A stretch of 64,000 bases of DNA from Polytrichum commune (GCA_950295325.1 OX485805.1:54026758-54090757); one strand, 5' to 3'; shown: positions 33,054-45,500, counted from the first letter of the stretch. Notes: generated by a model from the letters alone, not told the origin. Numbers and translations: made by a program.

Positions 33054-34341
33054 ATTGTTCTTATCTCTGCCAAAGTTTTCAATGTGCCATGTAAGTAAGT
33101 CATCACACCATGTATGTTTTTTTTTTTTAAAAAAAAAAATAATCTTTCTTTGTTTTTTCCTTCCACAACTTCAATTTTTTTTAATAAGGGTCGAAAACAA
33201 AGAAATTTTAATTCTAAGCAAACCTATTGGTTGAGAGCAAAAAAATTGACCCAAGAAGCTTACACTAGATTTGAGTCCAAGGTACAGATAAATGCAAGCG
33301 GTTAAGTGGATAGTGTAAGGTTTGGGATTTTGCAAATAATATAGGGACTTAGGATTTGGACTTGGGACTATTCCCTTCACACCGTAGCACCCCAAGCCCC
33401 AAAAATGCATTTTCCCCCTGTTTTATTTCACCTCTAAGTGAGACTTTGCAAATTGGGACTTGGGACATAGTGCAAAGTGGTTGTTACCCGTCTAGTCATT
33501 TTCTTATTTATGTTACCCATTCATCTTTCCAACCAATACTTACCCCCAAGGCTCAAATCTTAAAATGATTCGTAAGATGAGGTGGCATCTTGTGTTTGCA
33601 AGCTTTTGCAACAACACAACTACTTTTGAGTCTTCAACCACTACCTATGTTCTCATTCTTTCATTAATTGCTATGGGAGTGTTACATGAAAGCTAGTGAG
33701 AATGTGAATCCAAATAGCCTAATCTCACTTCCTAAGTCCAAGAATCAAAGGGAGAAAATCTCATAAAGATTGAACTTTAAAGGATCATTGTGTCTAAATG
33801 GCTAAGAGCTAGAAGCATGGTCTTAGTGTCTATGGAAAGAACTCAAGAAACTCTACAAGATGGGTTGTTTGTTTGTCAATAAATGATTAAAATTTGAAGA
33901 AGATTTTATCATTTGAGCAACATGAGATGCAAATTAGATGTAGATTTTAATGGTCATTGGTGCACACCACATTTATTAGGCATGTGCTTGCTTGAACGAG
34001 AGAAGGCCATTTGTGGAGCTCTTAATAATAATTTGCTACTGTAGATAGGCCTCTTAGCAAATCAAGATACATACTCCATCCATCCCTCTTCACATTGGTC
34101 ACAAATTTTGTGTTGGCCAAGCTAGACCCGCACCCCAAACCCTCTCACAAAAAGTAATTATGATACCTATTCAACGACATGTATACATTACTTTCACTTG
34201 TATATTTCACCTTTAAATTTTTAATGGATGGTTCAATATCTAATTTTGTGGGTTCTCATCCAAATGTTGAACTAGATTACATTTTTGGTTTTTGTCAAAC
34301 ATGCATGCACAATGTAGGATTGGATGTGCTTACCAATATAA
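33054..34341. other. intergenic, no feature seen
   Basis: AT-rich with a T/A homopolymer pair at about 33115-33140. No protein motif or shared repeat. Confidence 0.5.
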
Positions 34342-34700
34342 GGGTCGGTTTACACTATGGGCCTCTTCCATGGTTTGACTTCTTAAAAAAATAGTTTTGA
34401 AAGCCTTGGGGCCCCTCACTAGGTGTAAACTGAATGTGGACCAGGAAGAATGACCATGCACCAAAAAGTGAATGTGCAGATTTTTTTAATACATGCCCCA
34501 AAAGGGTAGTTTTGAAAAAAAATTCAAGTTTGACCATTCTCTTGTCTTCTCTTGGGCTTCACTTGTCTTCACTTCTTGTTAAATGTGTCGAAGATGTGGG
34601 TTGCAAATCTTCTCAAAACATTTTTTACAAAAAAAAAATGAGCAATTTTAATTTGTATATGTTCAATGTAATTTACATGTGACATGTACCTTGTGTTGTC

Positions 34701-35026
34701 ACTACACTAAATAGGATATTTAGTGTTTGATTATATTTAATGTTGTTACCACCCTACCTTGCTCAATACTAATTTTTAATTCTTTGATAATTAGTGTTAG
34801 AAGATTCGCTAGAAGATATGTTGGAATTCTCCTCTTATCACTGTTATTTTTGTTTTCATATCCTTACTAACACAAAATTCAAACATGTAACTTCCACATA
34901 TTGCCATAGTTGATATTTAGTGTTTGAGTTTACATTTAATGTTACTTACTTTCATAGGGTTATTGATATTTAGTGTATGCGTTCATATTTATTGTATCAA
35001 ACACTAAATACCCTATTTAGTGTAGT
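34701..35026. mobile_element. nested MITE with ACTACACTAAATAG ends
   Basis: ACTACACTAAATAGGATATT at the left is mirrored by the right end (CCCTATTTAGTGTAGT), with the match continuing inward through TTAGTGTTTGA / TCAAACACTAA. 326 bp. The motif GATATTTAGTGTTTGA recurs internally near 34912 and 34965. The family is undetermined; no clear target duplication. Confidence 0.75.
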
Positions 35027-35040
35027 AGAAAACCATGCGA

Positions 35041-35240
35041 AAAAGAACCGCAATCATTTTCCCATTGCAGTTCTTTTGAAAACCCTAATCTATAGTCGCT
35101 AAACGACTACATATTCTTCTATTTTGTTTTGAAACTGTAATTTTAAGACGTTTTGGGGTGTGTAATGTACCGTTGGAAAGGTATTTTCAAGACCTTTCCA
35201 ACGGTATATTACAAGCCCTAAAATTTTAAACATTTCAGTT
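35041..35240. repeat. cluster of three hairpins, the last up to about 45 bp of stem
   Basis: Hairpin 1: AAAAGAACCGCAAT (35041-35054) pairs with 35064-35077 with one G-U-type mismatch. Hairpin 2: TAGTCG / CGACTA near 35093-35110. Hairpin 3: a perfect 15-bp stem TACCGTTGGAAAGGT (35168-35182) with 35192-35206 and a 9-base loop, extended outward imperfectly by about 25 bp more on each side. Hairpin 3 has the size and mismatch pattern of a small-RNA precursor or a MITE core. No expression evidence can be read from sequence. Confidence 0.7.
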
Positions 35241-35775
35241 GGTAGACCAAAAAAACAAATCCGCACTAGAATTCTTGAGTTCTAGATGTCCCACGTTGTT
35301 TGGTGAAACATGTGGAAGCTGGTTTAAGGGGTAGAGCAAGGTAGGAGTGGCATGTCTCATGGGCAATGATATGATCAAGGCACATAAATTGTATATTTAC
35401 TTCTTAAGATTTGATATAGTGCATAGATGTTGAAAAGTGTGCTTTGTGAGCCTTACCTAGTGGGAAGAGTTGTATATTAAGCCTAAAAGAATTATCAATT
35501 TTTTTTATTATAAGAGCATTTCTCTTGCATGGGCCCTTGTGCCTTTTCCTACCATACCACTTCTCTTGCCTCTCTCACCGCAAATCCCGTTGGCCCATGT
35601 TAGTGCATTTATTAGGCCTTAAAAATTGTAATTTGGGGACCTCGACCTCCATGGTCCATCTGTCATTTTTTTCTTAATGCAAACCGAAGTGGACCTAGGA
35701 TGAGTTCAACAACCAATCAACGCTCTTACAACGCCTTGGGACAACTTCCTTGTCCATAGTGTAAACCGGCCCTAA

Positions 35776-36239
35776 GATACACTCACTCTATATGGTTTTT
35801 AGCTTCAAGCACATGAACTCTCCTAGAATGGTTATATTCTAGTATAGAACTTCATGGACCCACCCTTATATGTGCTTACTATATGTCCTCATCCTAGAAG
35901 GTGGGCACATCTCATGTGAATAATGACTTTCTCTATTGGTTGTTGTTCATTCCTTTTCCAATAATAAAAATAAAAATAATGTTGACAATGATCAATAAAC
36001 GGGTTCTTGAAATGTGCATGTCCAAAAGAACATAATTACAAGTCATCTATGAATTTTACTTCAAGATTAAGAAGATATCCAAAGCCTTGTCTCCAAAATT
36101 AGTAAGCTCCACTTTAATCTTCCCAATCTTTAGTTGTTTTCTAATTCACTTCCCAAAATGTCTTGGACTATCCCACCAAATATGTATGATTGTATTGAAA
36201 ATCTCAAAAGCAATGAATTCCAAATAAGCAGGTGACTTA
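35776..36239. other. intergenic, no feature seen
   Basis: AT-rich spacer between two Harbinger-like MITEs. Confidence 0.5.
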
Positions 36240-36554
36240 GGGCCGGTTCACACTATGGCCAAACTTCGAGAGGAGAAGCGTTTGGACCAATGAAAATGCA
36301 GAAATGTCCAAAGTCCGTCCTCTCGGCCTTCACACTAGAGGCCGAAGTCCAAAGGACGTCGCCTTCAAAAAAGCCTAGGTGGCAACACTTTTAGGAAGTT
36401 ATGGCGCCAAGAGTTCGGCCTCTCAAGCAAAGTTTGGGTCGAGCAAAATGCTCGACCCAAACTTTTGTCGAGAGGCCAAACTTTTTTTTTTTTTAATATA
36501 CTTTTTCAGCCCAAAGGCTTCTCCTCTCGACTTGGGCATAGTGTGAACCGGCCC
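36240..36554. mobile_element. Harbinger-like MITE, TTCACACTATGG variant
   Basis: GGGCCGGTTCACACTATG is exactly mirrored at the right end, and the inverted match continues for nearly 40 bp (to CGAGAGGAGAAGC). TTA flanks both sides (36237-36239 and 36555-36557). 315 bp. The interior (repeated CCGAAGTCC / AACTTCG and CTCGACCCAAACTTT strings) differs from the 500-bp copies, so this is a separate subfamily. Confidence 0.88.
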
Positions 36555-36704
36555 TTAGTACCAAATGATGAGAGTGACACAACGAACTCAATAGATTAGA
36601 CACATTCGTCAAGGCTCAATCCACAACATATATTCAGATGTGGATTTATTGTTCTACATTCTTTATGGTATTTATTGTCACATACACTATTTGTGAAGGG
36701 CCTA

Positions 36705-37185
36705 ACTTAGATGCCTAGAAGTCTCAAAGTGTCACATCTACTAATTTCTCGATATGATATTATTTGTCAACATAAGTAACTTTTGAAGTGAATTTAATTG
36801 TACATCATAACAATTTGCATAGTGCATTGGGATATTGGAGATGATAGTTTTGGGTGTTAGTACGCAAAGGGAAAATATTGTTATACATATTGATGACAAG
36901 TAAACATGTGTTTACATTTTAGTATGCAAAACAAAGATATTCTTAAACATGTTAATGTCAAGTGTCATGTGTCTACACTTTAGTCAGCTGGTTGACCATT
37001 GTGCTACATAGGCACACACACCTCATAACACTATTGAACACACTCATGCACAGATATCAGTAAGTGCGCTCGAACGCCAAGTGTCAAAAGGTGTTACTAA
37101 ACAATGAAATTGTTGTGTAAACTAGGATATGCCTGACAATAGGGTAAGTGACTCTATAATGCATGTGTAAATACCGTAAACGGTG
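36705..37185 (+). repeat. dispersed direct repeat, copy 2 (partner at 11835)
   Basis: Colinear with 11835-12330: GATGCCTAGAAGTCTCAAAG at the left, TTTTAGTATGCAA in the middle and GTGTAAATACCGTAAACGG at the right. Same orientation, 24.9 kb apart, visibly diverged. Confidence 0.75.
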
Positions 37186-38168
37186 TACGGTCACAAAATA
37201 TGCATAGTAGGCTTGACGACCCGTTGAATATCGGCCACAATATAGTACTGTTACTTGTACTAAAGAGGATAATAATAACCCTCACATGAGACATCGCCTG
37301 CAGTAAACACCACCCATTGTTGCCAAATTCAACCGTCGATAGTGTGTTTAGAATACATTTAAGAATGAAATATTGTCGGGATATGGCAATTAGCATGAAG
37401 ATCTCACTTATACCCGTACTACGTACATAACTTTGAGCTATGGGGACTCCAAGAGTGCAAGTGGAATCACCAAATATAGGTCATTCAAATTGTGGTTTGG
37501 TCAAAGGGTAGCCAAACGCATTGAACTTAAAGCTAGTACTACTAATTTGTGGGTGCAAGTTAATTGAGGAATCGTATTTTATGAGAAAACCCGCAGTAGT
37601 TTTGACACACATGTCAGCATTCGTCTTTCTCTCCGGCTCCGACATAGCCCTTTAGCTCCATGGATGAATGAAAAATTCACTAGATGAATGTGTGGCTGTG
37701 TCATGGTAACATATGCAGGCATTGTGTAAACACTGTGTAACCATTTATGGTATTTATGTAGTGTCACTTGCTATTCACAATTAGACAATGCTACAACTTC
37801 CTCCTCTACGATTCAAAGTAACTAGCAAATGTTGGATAGGTTGTTCGGATATTATAGAACATATAATGACTTTACTTGGTGAGATACTACAATTTTAGTA
37901 AACAATTATAGTATTGTGTAACTTCAATACGTTAGTGACATTAAATACCATAAACGGTGTTGCAGTTACGGTCTTATATGCTAAAGATGAAATTAGGTCA
38001 TTCAAGAATTGGGTGGTAGTCATTAACCCTTGACCCATAAAGGTCAAAGGGTTTTAGATATTGAGGAAAGCTAAGTTGAAAGATTTTCAATGCTCAAGTG
38101 TTTTCTGCACTACGTTTTTGTAGTCATCAATAACATCATGATATGAGGCTTGAAAAACATGTGCATTG
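37186..38168. other. intergenic, with echoes of the flanking repeat
   Basis: The string AATACCATAAACGGTGT near 37949 and its inverted form near 37730-37760 resemble the right end of the preceding repeat, so the element may extend into this stretch. No coding signal. Confidence 0.4.
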
Positions 38169-38382
38169 ATATGTGCAATTAGGTGGCCTTCATAAATAGG
38201 TGGCATCTTCACTCATGCAAATTACCTTGGGTCAAAATCACCAAAACTTATAACTACTTTTTTTCATCCGTATAACAACCACAATAAGTACGGTTCATAT
38301 GTTTTGTTAATGTGGTAATAAAATATTCAACATAATGTAGAATATCGATAAATTAGCATGGGGCAACCCAGTTGCACGTATT
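38169..38382. mobile_element. MITE, TATGTGCAATTAGGTTGCC family
   Basis: The left end ATATGTGCAATTAGGTGGCC and the right end GGGGCAACCCAGTTGCACGTA are inverted relatives. About 214 bp, the same length as the copy at 25902. Confidence 0.75.
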
Positions 38383-39443
38383 ATTGTAGATAGATATGAA
38401 CACCCGTTGTGATTGGAGCGAGCATGAATGAAGAACCATTTCACCTGCAAGTTTTTGCCCCCTTTTGGGTGTGAGCTCTATAATGGATATCAATAACTAA
38501 GACCATAACTCATGTATAAAATCTCGATTGAAAATATTCATTGAGAATAATAGCAAGGTATTATTTGATGAAGGTGTGTCCCAAAGTTCATAACCAAAGT
38601 ATGTACAACATAGGTTGATAGATAGAGATTATACAATGATTTGTAGAAATGATGCCTCAAAACACTTAATATTGCATAGAATTTATACATTGAAAACCCT
38701 CACGTAGTGACTTAGGAAATCTTATTGGCAAAGGGAGACTGTGTCAATAAGGATATGTATTCTAAGAAAAGGCTAATGATGAAACACTTGACAACAAAAT
38801 CTCAATCCATGTGGTGACATTCAAAAAACACCTCCGATCGTCCCATAATGAGTTTGAAAGTGGAAAGTGTTGAAATTCATAATAATGACACATCTCAATG
38901 TTTTGATGAGAAACTTGATATAGAATGGTGGAAAATTGTATGCATACTACGATGAATTAATATCTGGAAGTGATGCATTGTCAAGTTAGTCCTTAAGATG
39001 TGAGCACTTCATGAGGTATAGAGAATGATATTTATGAAAAGTTACGATCAAGTGTTTGAAGTAAATGACAATTTTGATAACCAAACTTGTATATAAAATG
39101 CTAATAATTATTTTCTTTGCAAGATCCATTCATTTGAAATTGGAAGTCCCAATTTGGGACATTTAGGTCCTTAAGAGTTCAAAGTTGGGTATATATTGAG
39201 TGTGGTACATCACAATAGGTAGAATCACTAACAAACAAAAGAAAATGTAGTGTATTTGGTCTATGAACAACATGCTTTAAAGAGGAAATGAAAATCTACT
39301 CAAATGTGATAATGATGACTATAGGTATACACATGGCATGTTGTTGAATCTAGGTCATTTATACAAACCCAACTTTTCCTATATCCTAATAAATTCATGG
39401 TCACTATTCGTGGCACTTCACCATAGTGCAAATTGGCATGAAA
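38383..39443. other. intergenic, no feature seen
   Basis: AT-rich, no repeats shared within the window, no coding motif. Confidence 0.5.
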
Positions 39444-40565
39444 GCATCTCCACCCAACTCCCTCCAATATTGTTGCAAAGGGAGCGGAGGCATAACAATC
39501 ACCACTGCATCTCCCTCAGCATCGGTTAACGTAGATTTAAAAACACCAAAATGAAGAAGGACTCTAATTTGTTATACCAATATAGTGAGTCCTCTACCCC
39601 GGTCAAACATCACCTTTCAATGTTAGAAAGTGCTATCTTCAAAACAATTGATTATTATATAAAACATCACATCATTGATATTTTGATATTATTTACACAT
39701 GCCCATCATTGTCTCACACATTTTCAAGTATAATATTACATGTAGAGTAATGATTGATCAAAATATTCTTCAACTCGGGGGTTGGGTTGGGTGGAGTTAT
39801 CACCTAGCCCCAAAGATTCTTGCATCACTTCAATGGATTCAAATAATTCCTCCCACCCTCCCCCCCCCCCCATTCAGTCTAAACCTAAGATGGGGATGCT
39901 TGAATTGACAAACATGGTTGGTTGGAGACTTTTTAAACTACATAGGTAATATTGGTCACCGTGATGTGACATGAACCAAATTTTACTTCGATCTTGTGTT
40001 AGTATACGCCTAGATGTATAGTAGAAGCATCTACACCCGATTAGGACCCCATCGACAATTTATAGGGTACCGCAATTTTGATCAGGTTGGGATCGAATTC
40101 CAATCCAATTGGAATCACTAATGTCATGACACATGTCTTGGTTTTGAGTGCTAAAGTGAGGAGGGGGAATGAGCGGTTATGGCACACTCTAAACGTTGGT
40201 AATATGTTTGGGCCAACTCTTGGCTTCAAAAATTCACAGTATTTTCAAGTTAAGGAATAAGATTACCAATAAATTTGCAATCCTCCTTATTTCTACCTTC
40301 CTACACATGAAAAATTTGCACCACCTTATACTTCTTCATACTTGGCCCAAAATCTCTTAAATGATCAATTATGAGCGCCTCTAGTTTAGTGACCAACCTA
40401 ACAGTAGTAACTATATATATATATAAAAAAAAAGTTTGGTTCCATAATGATGGCGCCTCGACCATCATAATCTTGAGGCCTCTCCATGAAATACTGGACA
40501 AGCCCCTCCACTGCACTTTGGAGCGAGATTTAGAGGGAGATGTGGTGGCAGTGTTGGAGATGCCC
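39444..40565. mobile_element. possible MITE pair of ends, GCATCTCCAAC family
   Basis: The left string GCATCTCCACCCAACTCCCT and the right string GGGAGATGTGGTGGCAGTG with GTTGGAGATGCCC are inverted relatives, and TAA follows the right end. The 1.1-kb length suggests either an insertion in a shorter element or two separate ends. It contains a C10 run near 39859. Confidence 0.35.
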
Positions 40566-40697
40566 TAAGTGAGAGTAAGTTAGTTGAACTTGCGGCACAT
40601 ATACGGGCTTTGACCTCAGCACCCCGCATGATTTACCAATCAATCAATTGTCCAACTTTTGGGTGTTAGTGCCTATTCTGCAACCTACACACACATA

Positions 40698-41884
40698 CAG
40701 TCTAACCTTGATAATATCACACCATCCGTTTCACCATAAAGTGTGATATAAACAAGGTGTGACATATTTGATAATGTCACATTTTGAAGATTTGTGCATA
40801 ATGTGATATTATCAAAAAAAAAAGGTAGAAAATCAAAATGAAATTACAATGTAAAAAAAAAACAAAAAACAAACACAAGACTTCAATGTTTTTGAATGTA
40901 AAATATAATTCAAAATTGTGAATAACAACATGAGCACATCACAATGTGTCATTGAGATCAGCCAATCACTAGCTTCCAATGTAGCAACAACAACACAACG
41001 AAGAACACCTGCACTGCATGAAGAAACACAGCCTATGATAGAAAGTGTGCATTTAAATTCCAAATGAACAATGGTTCATTATATACAAGTGAGCTCGACC
41101 ATGAGCTTGACTAACCTACCTAGGAGACTGTTTCTACTTATGAGCTTGACTAACCTACCTAGAAGATTGTTTCTACTTATGAGCTTGACTAACCTACCTA
41201 GAAGATTGTTTCTACTTATGAGCTTGACTAACTAATCTAGAAGATTGTTCCTAATTGAATGCCCACTTAGGATGAGCGGCTAACACTTATGATCTTACTA
41301 GATTCTCCTATGCGACTATTGACTATAGAAACAGTGAAGACCATGCCACATATCTTGAGATTTCTACATTGCAAACCAATTGAACTAATTTAGCTTAAGT
41401 CGACACTACTCTGTACCAGCTCAGCTAAACCGTAGAACTTAACATCCTAAATTACTTCACACAAGCTGAAACCCTCAAAGACACATAGGTGAACACATGT
41501 GACGGAAGGTGGGGTGCATAGAGGCCAAGAAGTCTTGGCAGCGCCGTCAAAGACAACACCTTTGAGTGCCGTGTATAGACAGCACCGTTCAGGGTTGGTG
41601 CACAGAGGCGGCTCATGACCCTTTGAATAACATTGCATTTATCACAGGGGTGGCTCATGACCCTTTTGGCTACTACAATATGTCCATCCAACCATCACAT
41701 ACAATCCATCCATATTTGATATTATCACATTTACACTACGGATTTTGGAAAAAAATAGTGACATTAACAAGGGTGATAGGGATAATAACGAGGGAGTTTT
41801 ACACTAAGAAAATCGGTTTCAAACTTTTAGGTGACAGTATCAAGGTGTCCCATTAACAAGGGTGACATTATCAAGGTTAGACTG
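40698..41884. mobile_element. mariner/pogo-like non-autonomous element, 1.19 kb
   Basis: It begins CAGTCTAACCTTGATAAT and ends in the exact reverse complement, each flanked by TA. CAGT-type ends with a TA duplication are the Tc1/mariner hallmark, and CAGTC..AACCT..GATAAT-like ends are frequent in pogo/Tigger relatives. Further GATAATGTCAC / GTGATATTATC motifs lie inside each end as possible transposase sites. Minus-strand frames of 60-80 codons occur but show no D,D,D/E transposase motif or CENP-B-type helix. The centre carries a 39-bp tandem repeat. Confidence 0.85.
41101..41256. repeat. 39-bp tandem repeat, 4 copies
   Basis: GAGCTTGACTAACCTACCTA recurs at 41103 and then every 39 bp; the last copy is diverged. 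It lies inside the mariner-like element. Confidence 0.92.
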
Positions 41885-41886
41885 TA

Positions 41887-44205
41887 TGACGACGCAGTAG
41901 TGGTTAGGATACTCTGACCCATCCCGCAAATTCAAGTTAAGGTAGCAATCTCAGACGCGATCTCATCATGGCTCTCAAAAATCTGCAGCCAAACTATAAA
42001 TCTCAAAGTAACAACAGTAATTCGATGGTCGAAACAAAAAATAACTAAAAATCCATTACGCACCGGGCAAAAGAAAAGGTTATGGGAACCTGACTGATTT
42101 CTGGTCATGCTCCGAAACTCACAAACCGCAATTGGCTGAATTGAGGCACCATCCATAAATACTCCAAGCCTCTAAAATTAAGCACCTCATTTATGTGCTA
42201 TTCTGGAGGATGAATTGCCCAACTTGCCAACTTTCAAGGCATCTCCGGCTTCCAAATTAATCCACACACTCCATATATAGCACTCTTCTTACTGCTTTAT
42301 GAGGAGAACTCACCCCGCAAGTGAGGTTAAATAGCATCCTTTGACTTGCCGTGCCCGATTTCCTGAGCAAAATAGAACATGCCGCATGTAAATACCCGAT
42401 CGACGCATATTAAATCTGCTGCTGCCTTCTAAATTTGAGGCCGGGGTGACCTGGCAGTGGCTTTCGACTCATGCTCAGTACGGGCCGGAGGGGTTGCTTG
42501 CTTTTCTGAAGAAAGCCTCGAGCCCAAAAGGGACAAGTGAGCGCAACCGGTGAGCTTCAGTTACGTAGTTCGATAATCCAACACAGTAATGGCCTGCTGG
42601 CAGCATTTCAACTGAACCACCACTTTGTTCTTCTTCATCACACACACATTTGTGATTGAGCTTTCCACAAGGGTAATCAGATCTATGTTCGGGGAAAACT
42701 GACGGCTAGTTCATTATCAGCCGATGGATTTCCCCTCATGGCCGGTCCAAATTTCCAACCATCGGATGGCAATCCGACTGTAATGTTGATCCTCCGGCAA
42801 TTAGCCGATGGACCAGAAAATGTCCCGGAAATGTAGCCGATTCTTCTTGTGAGTTACTGGATTTCAGCCAGAAGCATCCAGAGCGCTATTTGTCTGGGGC
42901 ATTTGATGATGCACTTGAGGAAGTACCCTAAACCTTAAACGTTTTGAATTATGCAACCTTTCCATGACCAAATCCAATTGCTTCTATGAAGAATTAGGGG
43001 ACCCTTGGCCTTCAAGCGGTGAAGGCATTGCTAGGTTCAATTCCTGCCAAGGATATTAACTCTTCAAATTTACAGTTTTGAACATGCCTTTCTTTTCACT
43101 TATTCAAGATTTTGTACTAAGAAATGATTTCTAATAACTTTTCATACATTTTTTAAACAATTAGTGCCGATATGAATTCCATTTGATCGGATATTGGCCA
43201 ATGAAAATATGAAAATATAGGCAATTGGCCGATTGATTTTACAAAAGACCGGCTCGTGCATATGTAAATTGGAAAAAATCCGACCCTTCGTAGCAACTGC
43301 CGGCAATTAGCCACTAAGGCTTCAAAAACTTCCCAAACTCTGAATCAGATCTTAAGTTACACCGTTCAGCTTGAATTGATGCTTTGCTAATTGTGTGGGT
43401 GCAATCAGAGAAGTAGAATGAGAGGCCACACCTTGATTTTATGAATGACGTGCTCGTAGGGTGATGCACCCTTTTCTATAAAGGGAAAAATTTGCTTACA
43501 CCAACTGCCATGGAGGAAGGATACTGAGTTGGCTTGAGGTGGTTTGTTGTGTGGAATTACAAACTTAGTTTGAATCTGCAGCGCATGGGGAGTTGTTGGT
43601 AAGCATGGGTACAAGTTCACAAGAATTCCTGGGCCCGTGAAGCTTGTGAGTAATATCATGGAAGATTCATCACTTCAATGATTTTATGAGTGTTATGACT
43701 AAATTAGATATATACTACAATAATGTGAGCTTCATTGGCTCTTAGTTAGATTTAACAAATACTTTTATGAATGCACTCAAGCTCTAGATTTCACAACTGA
43801 CAACATGTATAGGGTAATGCATAGCTTTTGTACATATAAGTTATTACCCTTGGACCTAGGTCATCTTGGCATATTGTATCCATGCAAATGAATGAATATC
43901 TCGGGTCAACCCGATCCCATGCCCACATGTATCCATCATATGCATGTATGTCCATGCCCATGCTCAGAAACCTTGGATGATCCACCATCATGACCCCCTC
44001 CCCCTGCGGTCCATGCCATGTCCGCCATGTCCCCATGTTTTCTCACCAAACCACCTTATGCACTGGTAGTCCCCCCCCCCCCTCCCCACCTTTCCACATT
44101 TGTTTTCTCTTTCTTTTTGGACATGTGTTTGTTTTGGGGACGAAATGCTATGAAGTATATAGCCAAGTAACAAACTATCAATACTAAGAACAACTACTAG
44201 GATTC
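41887..44205. other. intergenic, with degenerate GCCGAT-type repeats
   Basis: A TATA-like string (CCATATATAG) lies near 42272 but no coding exon follows. Between 42700 and 43320 short motifs such as CGGCAATTAGCCGATGG and CAATTGGCCGATT recur in both orientations, which may be the worn ends of another element. A C10 run is at about 44073. No protein could be supported. Confidence 0.4.
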
Positions 44206-45500
44206 CAAAACATCCTTAGAGCAAAATTGTATGCCAAATGGCTAACACTAACCAACGCACAAGAAGTGGATCATAACATACACCTCTTGACAAATAGCCT
44301 CAATAGCATCTATCTCATCAACAACCACATGAGAAGACCATCCTCCCAACACAACCACCTATATAAGCTACTAACAACATCCATAGTACAATGTATAACA
44401 TGGTTATGACAAAACATAACCATCCAAAAAGTAAGAGCTCACACATGAATCATAGGACATGAAATTGCAAACTCACTAGCAACAGATGGAACCACAAAAG
44501 GTGCTATAAACCGTACACCACACATACACATAGCCCACACCATACCATATAGACTAGCCAAACCCCCCTCAAGCACCAACCTCATATGCATAATAAGAAA
44601 CCTACGAACCTACATCAAAACATAACACAACCGACTCAAAAAAAAAAAAAAAAAAAAAAAAATCCCACCAAATTCACATATGCAAAAAATTGCTCTCCAA
44701 CAAAGAAATTCACCACAAACTCTCCAACCACTTATAGAAAACTCTGCACACCATGGACCCCCAACTTACTTCTTGAGTTTTGATTTGTCCAATATATGGG
44801 TAATTGTGAAAAAAAAGTAAAGAAAACAAAACCTCTTTTGAGACACAAATATGCACCAACACAAATTGCACACTATGTCAAAACAATGATAGAGATACTT
44901 GGCCACACCTACTCTCCCTATGCAACAACAAATTCCTTGAAGGCCTTAGAATTGAAAGACACAATGCCGAGACTCAACAACTTACCTACTTACTTATATC
45001 CAATTTACACACAAGATACTCCACACTCACTAACGCTAGTAACCAACACCATACATGCCAAGACAACACCAATCCACCATGGCCCCTCAATTGTACATGC
45101 AACAAGGCATAATGCAGTTGCCTCACAAAATTACAATCCGATATAGGATACATACAAGGAGCAACCTATGAACAACAAAGTCCCCTAATTCCCACACCAA
45201 ACCTAACCATCCAAATCATTAAATTCACCTTCATACATGGCATATTCCTTGACCAAGTAGTACAAACAAAAGAAGACAAATATAAACCATGAATAATGTC
45301 ATAAGAGCATGAGGTAAGAGGCGCTATACACAATAGAAGCATATAACTCCTCAAAAATCTAAACATCCCCAAATCACTCATAATGAAAACTATGAAAACT
45401 ATCCACCAGATAGACATTAAATGATTCACATACCATGTACTCAACAAAAGAAAACTTGACAATAAACAAGAAAATGTATCTCCCCCCACATAAGATTGTT
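44206..45500 (+). pseudogene. LINE-type ORF2 end: RNase H domain and C-terminal region
   Basis: The reading RAKLYAKWLTLTNAQEVDHN, then NSLNSIYLINNHMRRPSSQH, then VRAHT.IIGHEIANSLATDG is the RNase H domain of a class of plant non-LTR retroelements. Two catalytic-type Asp positions (in the usual TDS and EIAD contexts) read Asn here, each one G-to-A change away. Downstream LLEF.FVQYMGN and a TRHN-type string follow the family's C-terminal pattern. TGA codons at about 44406 and 44445 and other stops break it. An A23 run lies at about 44640-44662. RNase H would remove RNA from the RNA/DNA hybrid; this copy is dead. It differs from the zinc-binding LINE at 27-32 kb. Confidence 0.72.

Larger units (their letters stand above)
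34342..35772. mobile_element. Harbinger-like MITE, TTTACACTATGG group, with nested insertions
   Basis: The left end GGGTCGGTTTACACTATGG and the right end CCATAGTGTAAACCGGCCC are flanked by TAA (34339-34341 and 35773-35775). The outer parts match sister copies of 513-552 bp. The extra 900 bp in the middle (roughly 34570-35510) is inserted sequence that includes a smaller MITE and a group of hairpins. Confidence 0.85.

Noticed and set aside
42240-42330. TATA-like CCATATATAG with a following purine-rich leader
   Set aside because: No coding exon could be read downstream on that strand; TATA-like strings are common in AT-rich DNA.
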